A stretch of DNA of 25,347 bases, from assembly GCA_011049795.1 (NCBI GenBank), contig DRHD01000290.1:1-25347 (forward strand), in the 5' to 3' direction. The translations under genes were made by a program, and so were the position numbers. Shown one piece after another: positions 20,161-25,347 of the stretch. A model generated the notes under the pieces. It ran no database searches. It saw nothing but the letters and a program-made list of their open reading frames with translations, and was not told the DNA's origin. This stretch comes from Porticoccus sp. (GTDB lineage: Bacteria > Pseudomonadota > Gammaproteobacteria > Pseudomonadales > Porticoccaceae). The stretch's first letter is position 1. Every line of letters starts with the position of its first letter.

Positions 20161-20303
20161 TACGTGTTTATTATTTGTGTGGGCTTTATGTCAATCCAGT
20201 TGATATAGAGCAATCGCCTGAGTGTTGAATTGAGGTGTTAAACGTAGATTGAAATAGATAGCAAAAAAATGGCTGTCCGGGATGCATTGTCGTGTTGGTG
20301 AAA

Positions 20304-20741
20304 TTACTTCAGCGACCGTAGAAGCACCAATGTGTTATTGCGGGTGTTGTCTATGGCACCGATAATGGCATCTGCACTTGTTTGATTACTTCCCAAACCT
20401 TGCCAATGGTCTCCCCAAGTTTCTACCAGTTCACTGGCACTTTCCGTTGCAGGCGGTGGTAAGAGCGAGGAGAGATCTTGAATCGTTAAGACATAGGCCC
20501 AGCCAGTTCGAGGATTCCCCTTGTCGAGTTCTTGGTCGTAGTGGCGATGAAAAACAAGCTGTTGGAGTTCGCCCAGCTTGAGCAGGGCTTCAAATGCAGC
20601 TGTTCGAGAGTTGTGGTTTTCTTCGGTTTGTTCATGACGCCAGCTTGTATAGCTCAGGCTGCTTACAGCAATAACCAGGCTGACCAGTGCGACAAAGTTG
20701 CGGCGAACCTGTTCCGGAATACTTAGGTTAGGTGATTTCAT
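20304..20741 (-). CDS. Uncharacterised protein with one N-terminal membrane anchor
   Basis: I do not recognise this family. From the ATG at 20741 it is 145 residues: a short charged N-terminus (MKSPNLSIPEQVRRN), one hydrophobic helix at about 15-33, then a soluble region that by the positive-inside rule would face the periplasm. That region has a helical charged stretch (WRHEQTEENHNSRTAAFEAL), a Pro/Ser-rich linker near LLPPPATES and a C-terminal helix. An in-frame GTG at 20753 is an alternative start, but its only purine-rich site would be too close. It stands alone between feoA and a divergent gene. It could be a small cell-envelope protein; codon use looks like its neighbours. Confidence 0.7.
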   Translation of the reverse strand: MKSPNLSIPEQVRRNFVALVSLVIAVSSLSYTSWRHEQTEENHNSRTAAFEALLKLGELQQLVFHRHYDQELDKGNPRTGWAYVLTIQDLSSLLPPPATESASELVETWGDHWQGLGSNQTSADAIIGAIDNTRNNTLVLLRSLK

Positions 20742-20911
20742 CGGTTCACTCACGCCTCAATAAATAGCTCTAATAGTCAGTATATACCAGTTATTCAGGA
20801 CTAAAAGAGAAAGGCGAGAGGGGCCGGCAGGGTAAAACCTTTCTTCGTCACCACAGGTAGAATGTAATAAAAATATGGAATGAAGCTGTACGTTGGTCAA
20901 TAGGTTACGCT

Positions 20912-21229
20912 ATGTATAAATTAGTTTTCTTTGTCCCCGTGAGTTATGTGGATGCGGTCAAGCAGGCCGTATTTGACACAGGTGCTGGGCGTATTGGTGA
21001 TTACGAACACTGTTCCTGGCAGGTGTTGGGTGAAGGTCAGTTTCGCCCACTAGCAGGGAGTTCTCCCTATCTTGGGCAGACGGGTGAGTTGGAGTATGTT
21101 GAGGAGTATCGAGTTGAGATGGTTTGTGCTGATGAGTTAATTCAGGATGCCGTCCTAGCGCTTTTGGCTTCTCATCCCTATGAAGAACCGGCCTATGATG
21201 TTTGGCCGCTTACCGAGATTTTGGTGTAG
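20912..21229 (+). CDS. Free-standing NIF3/YqfO-type CutA-like domain protein
   Basis: 105 residues. The N-terminus MYKLVFFVPVSYVDAVKQAVF, then GAGRIGDYEHCSWQVLGEGQF, and the C-terminal LLASHPYEEPAYDVWPL match the ferredoxin-like domain inserted in some NIF3 (YqfO) proteins, here on its own. Such proteins are often labelled NGG1p-interacting factor 3-like; their function is unknown, and the metal-binding residues of full NIF3 are absent. The fold resembles PII/CutA1, so ligand or metal binding is possible but unproven. AGG seven bases before the ATG serves as ribosome site. Apparently monocistronic. Confidence 0.85.
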   Translation: MYKLVFFVPVSYVDAVKQAVFDTGAGRIGDYEHCSWQVLGEGQFRPLAGSSPYLGQTGELEYVEEYRVEMVCADELIQDAVLALLASHPYEEPAYDVWPLTEILV

Positions 21230-21312
21230 GCGAGTATTGGTTTTAAAGAGACGTCATTTGCTCAGCCCTTATGCTCTGTGTCGATATTATTAACCAGTAT
21301 TGTAACAACGCA

Positions 21313-21864
21313 TTAGCGCCTTGGACTGATCCAAGGGCGGTTGATGGTACCGGTATGCACCTCCGTTCGGTTGTGTTTGGTATCTTCAAAATGATAGTAC
21401 AGCGCTAGTTCCACAACAGGGAAGGCCAAACTGGTCCAGGGAATATCTTGTTCCCGAAACAGCTCCACTTCCAGAGACTCGATTCCAGGGCTATAGGTTA
21501 AGTCGCTCATGACGCCGCTATAGAACACATAAACTTGGTTGATGTGGGGAATATCAAAAATACCACTGAGTCTGGGGCTATCGATTCTAGCATTTGCCTC
21601 TTCCACACATTCACGCAATGCACCCTGAAGTATGGTTTCGCCGTTTTCCATAAACCCGGCTGGCAGAGTCCAAAGTCCATGTCGTGGTTCAATGGCCCGT
21701 CTGCATAGCAGCACACGTTCATCTATAACCGGAATACAGCCAGCAATAATACGGGGGTTCTGATAGTGAATGGTTTCACAATGGTCGCAAACATGCCGTT
21801 CACGATCATCCCCAACGGGAATTTTTAAACTGATGGATTTACCACATTGACTGCAAAAGTTCAT
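21313..21864 (-). CDS. Zinc-ribbon Nudix hydrolase, FAD-pyrophosphatase-like
   Basis: 183 residues. A zinc ribbon with Cys4, Cys7, Cys26 and Cys29 precedes HYQNPRIIAGCIPV and a Nudix domain. The Nudix box lies at residues 70-92 with Glu76, Arg84, Glu85, Glu88 and Glu89 all present; the usual Gly at box position 22 is Asn91. The organisation and the phrases HGLWTLPAGF and ESLEVELF resemble plant NUDX23, which splits FAD into FMN and AMP, so a flavin-nucleotide or related substrate is a reasonable inference. Bacterial members are usually only called NUDIX hydrolase. Divergent from a second Nudix gene across 98 bases. Confidence 0.9.
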   Translation of the reverse strand: MNFCSQCGKSISLKIPVGDDRERHVCDHCETIHYQNPRIIAGCIPVIDERVLLCRRAIEPRHGLWTLPAGFMENGETILQGALRECVEEANARIDSPRLSGIFDIPHINQVYVFYSGVMSDLTYSPGIESLEVELFREQDIPWTSLAFPVVELALYYHFEDTKHNRTEVHTGTINRPWISPRR

Positions 21865-21889
21865 AAAACATCACTAGAGTAGGAATAAC

Positions 21890-21907
21890 ACTGCTTCAGT
21901 GAGCAGT
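21890..21907. promoter_or_regulatory. Inverted repeat between divergent Nudix genes
   Basis: ACTGCT and AGCAGT form a perfect six-base inverted repeat around tcagtg, overlapping a second, shorter inverted repeat (cactg-ctt-cagtg, 21889-21901). It lies in the shared upstream region beside a tatatata stretch at 21907-21914, a typical place for an operator. No regulator can be named. Confidence 0.25.
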
Positions 21908-21962
21908 ATATATACATCTGGGGTGCCTCTTAAATGGAAAGAATATGTAAAATGGTCAGAAC

Positions 21963-22619
21963 ATGTTGAATTTAATTACACAGCGGCTGAAATCTCTTCC
22001 TGTCGGGCGATCAATGCCTATTGATGATGAGCTGGGTGAGGCCGCCATTTTACTAGCTCTGACCCGTGAGCTGGATGACCCAAAAATTATTTTGACCAAG
22101 CGTGCTGAGCATATGGCATCCCACCGTGGAGAGGTGGCCTTTCCCGGTGGGAAGTGGGAGCTGGGTGATGCCGACCTATTGGAAACAGCGCTTAGAGAAA
22201 CCCATGAAGAAATTGATTTGCCGCCGGAGCAGGTCGAGGTGATTGCCAGTTTGCCGATAAATTGCACTCGGTACAGTATGCGAGTCTGGCCTTATGTCGG
22301 GTTGATATCCCCAGAGCAATCACTCACCGCAAATCTTGATGAGCTGGATGCTGTGTTCCGTGTGCCGCTTCGATATTTTCTAGATCAATCTAATCTCACG
22401 GTTGACCACTTTACTGGTCCTGATTACAGTCTTCGGATGCCCTGTTACATATACCAAGGCTACCGCATTTGGGGGTTCTCTTTGGTGGTGTTGGTCGACT
22501 TTCTCAATCTGACACTGGATGCGGGTATTGAGCTGTATTATCCCGACAAGATTGACCTTAGGCCCGATAACACTGATCTTAAGCCCGATAATATGAACTC
22601 TCAGCCTAAGTCAGATTGA
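21963..22619 (+). CDS. Nudix hydrolase, CoA-pyrophosphatase-like
   Basis: 218 residues, of the YeaB/NudL and Nudt7-like group. The UPF0035-type signature before the Nudix box is visible as TKRAEHMASHRGEVAFPGG (residues 45-63), followed by the metal-binding helix ALRETHEEIDL at 76-86 with Arg78, Glu79, Glu82 and Glu83. Such enzymes cleave CoA or its derivatives to 3',5'-ADP and a phosphopantetheine. The last ~30 residues are an extra hydrophilic tail built from three seven-residue units, outside the catalytic domain. No strong ribosome site is seen before the ATG at 21963. Probably transcribed from the region shared with the divergent Nudix gene. Confidence 0.9.
   Translation: MLNLITQRLKSLPVGRSMPIDDELGEAAILLALTRELDDPKIILTKRAEHMASHRGEVAFPGGKWELGDADLLETALRETHEEIDLPPEQVEVIASLPINCTRYSMRVWPYVGLISPEQSLTANLDELDAVFRVPLRYFLDQSNLTVDHFTGPDYSLRMPCYIYQGYRIWGFSLVVLVDFLNLTLDAGIELYYPDKIDLRPDNTDLKPDNMNSQPKSD
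22542..22604 (+). repeat. Three degenerate 21-base tandem units inside the Nudix gene
   Basis: Units at 22542-22562, 22563-22583 and 22584-22604 each begin cccga[ct]aa and encode PDKIDLR, PDNTDLK and PDNMNSQ. The first two are close copies; the third has decayed. The array forms the hydrophilic C-terminal tail of the CoA-pyrophosphatase-like protein and keeps the frame because the unit is seven codons. Confidence 0.8.
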
Positions 22620-22662
22620 TTGATCAGCGGGATATCTTGTCGGATAAGTAGTAGGCTCGTTG

Positions 22663-22692
22663 TTGCAACTAATGGTCAATTAGTCTGATAAT
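22663..22692 (+). promoter_or_regulatory. Candidate promoter for the DUF1289 gene
   Basis: TTGCAA at 22663-22668 and GATAAT at 22687-22692 with an 18-base spacer, placed 46 bases before the start codon at 22739. Consensus match by eye only. Confidence 0.4.
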
Positions 22693-22738
22693 CCGCTCTG
22701 TTTTGAACCCGTCACCATTAACCCATGTTGGAAAAATT

Positions 22739-22921
22739 ATGTACGGAACCATCACCTCACCTTGTATTTCAATCTGTGCGATGGATGATAATGATCTTTG
22801 TATCGGTTGCTACCGTACTTCCAAGGAAATTCGTGACTGGCTTTTGATGGAAGATGATGAGCGGTTAGATGTTATTGTGAAGGCGGCCGAAAGAGCGAGT
22901 GAGAAAAATCCTTTTGTCTGA
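22739..22921 (+). CDS. DUF1289 small cysteine-rich protein
   Basis: 60 residues. The N-terminal half has the DUF1289 pattern SPCISICxxxxxxxCIGCYRT with Cys9, Cys13, Cys21 and Cys24, followed by the conserved EIRDW and a charged helix. Four cysteines in this arrangement suggest zinc or Fe-S binding, but the family's role is unknown. The ATG at 22739 is chosen because GGAA lies six to seven bases upstream and the protein then begins just before the family motif; a longer frame would need a TTG start at 22703. Its stop faces the end of the CorC-family gene 52 bases away. Confidence 0.88.
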   Translation: MYGTITSPCISICAMDDNDLCIGCYRTSKEIRDWLLMEDDERLDVIVKAAERASEKNPFV

Positions 22922-22973
22922 TCTTATCGTCCTGACTTAGAAAAGATGGGGTGTTGAAATCATATGACATTAA

Positions 22974-24275
22974 CTAGTCTTCATCCTCCTCATCCGTGTC
23001 CTCATCACTCGTTTTAATCAGTAATCGCCTGACTCTCAGCTTGGCCACCATTTTATTCTTCAGCGCCAGTGTTTCGAAGCGATAGCGACCAATGGTAAAG
23101 GTGACATGACCATCGGGAATGTTTTCCAAGTGCTCCAGCGCAAGGCCGTTGATGGTTTTTGGGCCATCAGTCGGAAGATCCCAGTTGTTAGCTTTGTTGA
23201 TGTCTCGAATGGTGGCAGATCCATCGATATCGAACATACTTTTATCCAGTGCGACGATATCATCCTGTTCATCTTCCGCTCTGTTGGTGGTGAAATCGCC
23301 GACAATCTCTTCGAGAATGTCCTCCATGGTCACCAATCCTTCAACTTCACCGTACTCGTCCACTACCAGTCCAATACGGCGTCGGTCTTTCTGAAAATTC
23401 AGTAGCTGTTTGTTGAGCGGGGTGTTTTCCAGTACAAAACAGGGCTCGCGGGCAAAACGTTTAATGGCTTCCTTGGTTAAATTCTCGCCCCCGCTGCGTA
23501 GCAACCGGGTAACGGATTTCATATGTAATAGCCCGTGCACATTATTGATATTTCCGCTGTAGATGGGGAGGCGGGTATAGCCACAGTCAATAATAGTGTT
23601 GAGCAGTGTTTCGATATCATCTTCCAGGTCGAGCCCCACAATTTCGTTGCGAGGTACCATGATGTCGTTCACCGTGACAGTTTCTAAGTCGAGAATATTA
23701 ATCAACATTCCCTGGTGATCTGGGATTTTTTCACTGGAGACATCCACCACCGTGCGAATTTCTTCTTTGCTGAGACTGTCATCAACCCCTTTGTTGGGGT
23801 TTACACCAAAAAGTCTTAGCAGGCCATTGGATAGATGGTTAACCAGCCAGACTGCTGGGTAAAATAGGATGAGTAGTGGCCAAAGAACGTGACTGACGGC
23901 GAATGCGATGCCTTCCGGGTGTAGTGCTGCCATCGTTTTTGGAGTGACCTCTGCAAAGATGAGTACGACCAGGGTGAGCAGCAGGGTGGCAACGAAAATA
24001 CCGGCATCACCATAAAGGCGGAGGGCAATGACAGTAGCAATGGCCGAGGCCATGATGTTGACCAGATTATTGCCAATCAGAATGATACCAATCAGACGGT
24101 CGGGACGCTTTAATAGTTTGTAGGCCCGTCGGGCGCCAGTATGGCGTTTACGCAGATGCTTCAACCGATAACGATTGAGCGACATCATGGCTGTTTCAGA
24201 GCCGGAAAAAAATGCAGATATTAAGAGTAAGCCACCAAGTACACTGAAGAGCAGCCAAAGGGGGGTGTCGTCCAA
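22974..24275 (-). CDS. CorC/HlyC-family (CNNM, YfjD-like) membrane protein
   Basis: 433 residues. The DUF21 membrane domain covers about residues 5-185 with SAFFSGSETAMMSLNRYRL and GNNLVNIMASAIATV. A CBS pair follows at about 205-330 (NDIMVPRNEIVGLDL; VVDEYGEVEGLVTMEDILEE), then a CorC_HlyC domain at about 345-420, and an acidic tail (SDEDTDEEDED). Members are implicated in Mg2+/Co2+ handling; the exact substrate here is unknown. The start is TTG at 24275: an in-frame stop lies four codons further upstream beyond GAG-GTC-TTT-CCT-CCT, and MDDTPLWLLF fits the family N-terminus. It follows ypjD on the same strand, as yfjD follows ypjD in E. coli. Confidence 0.93.
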   Translation of the reverse strand: MDDTPLWLLFSVLGGLLLISAFFSGSETAMMSLNRYRLKHLRKRHTGARRAYKLLKRPDRLIGIILIGNNLVNIMASAIATVIALRLYGDAGIFVATLLLTLVVLIFAEVTPKTMAALHPEGIAFAVSHVLWPLLILFYPAVWLVNHLSNGLLRLFGVNPNKGVDDSLSKEEIRTVVDVSSEKIPDHQGMLINILDLETVTVNDIMVPRNEIVGLDLEDDIETLLNTIIDCGYTRLPIYSGNINNVHGLLHMKSVTRLLRSGGENLTKEAIKRFAREPCFVLENTPLNKQLLNFQKDRRRIGLVVDEYGEVEGLVTMEDILEEIVGDFTTNRAEDEQDDIVALDKSMFDIDGSATIRDINKANNWDLPTDGPKTINGLALEHLENIPDGHVTFTIGRYRFETLALKNKMVAKLRVRRLLIKTSDEDTDEEDED

Positions 24276-24388
24276 AGGAGGAAAGACCTCATTTTCTTAT
24301 TGGGTTGGACATGTTGAAGAAGTTTTGAGCAATTGGCAACCTTTACTGTGTACTAGCTTAGTTGTGCGAAACAGTTCTGAGGAAGCCA

Positions 24389-25177
24389 TCAGCTCAGGAT
24401 AACCTCAATGACAAATTTACTGCCCCAGTAAGCCAGTACCATGGCGCTGAAGCCAATCAGTGTCCAGCGAATAGCCGTGTTGCCCCGCCAGCCCTTCACA
24501 TGCCTACCCCATAACAGAATGGCGTAAAACAGCCATGCAAATAAGGAGAATACTGTTTTGTGGGCCAGATGCTGCGCGAAAAAATCTTCAAAGAACAGAA
24601 AGCCGGTCAGTAAAGATAGGGTGAGTAACCCAAAACCAGCCCAAAGCACCTCAAACAGCAGGGCTTCCATGGTTTGTAATGGGGGGATGACTTGTAAAAA
24701 ATCACCTAGGTGTTTATGACGGAGACGCCAGTTCTGGAGTGCCAATAATAAAGCCTGAAATGCAGCTATAGTCATTAAGCTGTAGGAAAGGATGGAGATA
24801 AAAATATGGGTGCCTATGGGGGCGGAGACTGACTCCCAAAAGATTCCGCTACTTCCGACCGTCATGGTGATCGCAAGCATCAGTGCGGTCATTGGGAATA
24901 ACAGTAGAAACAAGTTATGCACTGGTTTGCGCAAGCTGCTAATCAGGACGATCAGGTTGATAGTGAACAGGATAACGGTGCTCATCGGGAGCAACCCAAA
25001 GTCCAATCCCCAGTCAGTAAATACCCATCGCATACTGGTGTAGCCGTGCAGGGTGATGGCGACTGCGGCAATCAGTTGCAATGACGAAACTCGCAATGCC
25101 GGATGCTTGCGCAACTGCAACACTTGATAAAGCGTTGCACAAAGATAAAGGGCAATGGCTAAAGTGGCACTAAGCAT
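24389..25177 (-). CDS. ypjD: Inner membrane protein YpjD, cytochrome c assembly (CcsA) family
   Basis: 262 residues from the ATG at 25177, matching E. coli YpjD (263). About eight hydrophobic helices, beginning [18 protein letters not shown], with the CcsA-like segment [22 protein letters not shown] and a C-terminal [20 protein letters not shown] containing conserved histidines. The family resembles haem-handling CcsA/CcmC proteins, but YpjD has no firmly established role. No strong ribosome site is visible; another in-frame ATG at 25231 is less like homologues. The frame stays open upstream with no stop codon, reading into an Ffh fragment, so automatic annotation may report one long chimeric protein. 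The CorC-family gene follows after 113 bases. Confidence 0.9.
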   Translation of the reverse strand: MLSATLAIALYLCATLYQVLQLRKHPALRVSSLQLIAAVAITLHGYTSMRWVFTDWGLDFGLLPMSTVILFTINLIVLISSLRKPVHNLFLLLFPMTALMLAITMTVGSSGIFWESVSAPIGTHIFISILSYSLMTIAAFQALLLALQNWRLRHKHLGDFLQVIPPLQTMEALLFEVLWAGFGLLTLSLLTGFLFFEDFFAQHLAHKTVFSLFAWLFYAILLWGRHVKGWRGNTAIRWTLIGFSAMVLAYWGSKFVIEVILS

Positions 25178-25252
25178 AAGTTTATTATTCGCTGATAGTG
25201 GGCAACTTGTGTTAAAGACAAAGTGTGTCATAGATAGCCACAGGCGGAAAGA

Positions 25253-25347
25253 GCCCATGCCTAAAATTCGTGAAGCAATTCGCTCAGGGTGAAACGGCTC
25301 CAATGCATCGGTCTTCTCGCCCACACCTAGGAATTTGATAGGCTTAC
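25253..25347 (-). pseudogene. ffh: Truncated piece of signal recognition particle GTPase Ffh
   Basis: Read on the - strand from the window edge, this encodes [18 protein letters not shown] followed by [13 protein letters not shown], the highly conserved end of the Ffh G domain. In Ffh the Gly-Met-Gly is followed by the linker DVLSL and the M domain; here the similarity stops at GMG (about position 25253) and the frame continues as [11 protein letters not shown] into DNA upstream of ypjD. The M domain, which binds signal peptides and 4.5S RNA, is therefore missing. ffh usually points away from ypjD, so both orientation and truncation are abnormal. The upstream part lies outside the window. Confidence 0.85.

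Noticed and set aside
20123..20303. Additional small gene or RNA between the uncharacterised gene and feoA
   Set aside because: Apart from the Fur box and promoter, no ORF with a ribosome site and no stable stem could be seen.
21230..21312. Terminator between the NIF3-like gene and the converging zinc-ribbon Nudix gene
   Set aside because: The only complementary segments (tattggtt and aaccagta) enclose a loop near 50 bases with no U tract.

Overview
The window reads as chromosome from a gammaproteobacterium, probably a marine one in the Cellvibrionales/Oceanospirillales neighbourhood, though the rank below class is a guess. Three things support the class. Complex I is of the E. coli type, with fused NuoCD and a NuoG that keeps the N7 cysteines at the E. 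coli residue numbers. The left edge has hisZ followed by purA. The right edge has the neighbour pair ypjD and a yfjD/CorC-like gene. Base composition looks even throughout, and I see no insertion sequence, phage gene, CRISPR array, rRNA or intact tRNA.

Layout. Positions 2-1655 carry the 3' end of hisZ and a complete purA. A gene-free stretch of about 505 bases follows, with hairpins, a candidate promoter and a short palindrome. Positions 2161-16981 hold a complete respiratory complex I operon, nuoA-B-CD-E-F-G-H-I-J-K-L-M-N, all intact and on the + strand. Most junctions overlap by 1, 4 or 8 bases; the longest gaps are B-CD (62 bases) and I-J (73 bases). A small two-CBS-domain protein follows (17047-17451). 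It converges on feoAB, the ferrous iron uptake genes on the - strand (17532-20101). A strong hairpin lies between the two units, and a perfect 7-1-7 Fur box lies over the apparent feoA promoter.

From 20304 to the end are housekeeping and poorly characterised genes: an unrecognised membrane-anchored protein, a free-standing NIF3/CutA-like domain protein, two divergent Nudix hydrolases (one resembling zinc-ribbon FAD pyrophosphatases, one CoA-pyrophosphatase-like with a heptapeptide-repeat tail), a DUF1289 cysteine protein, a CorC/CNNM-family membrane protein with a TTG start, and YpjD.

How the genes relate. Complex I is rich in Fe-S clusters and flavin. An iron importer, an FAD-pyrophosphatase-like Nudix enzyme and a CBS (adenylate-sensing type) protein nearby form a suggestive neighbourhood, but nothing in the sequence proves a functional link.

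The oddest observation is at the right edge. The last ~95 bases encode an internal piece of Ffh on the - strand, broken after its conserved Gly-Met-Gly and running in frame, with no stop codon, into the region just upstream of ypjD. ffh is normally divergent from ypjD in gammaproteobacteria, so this is either a real inversion or fusion or a chimeric junction from amplification or assembly. I did not find a convincing new biological system; the window is mainly ordinary core genome.
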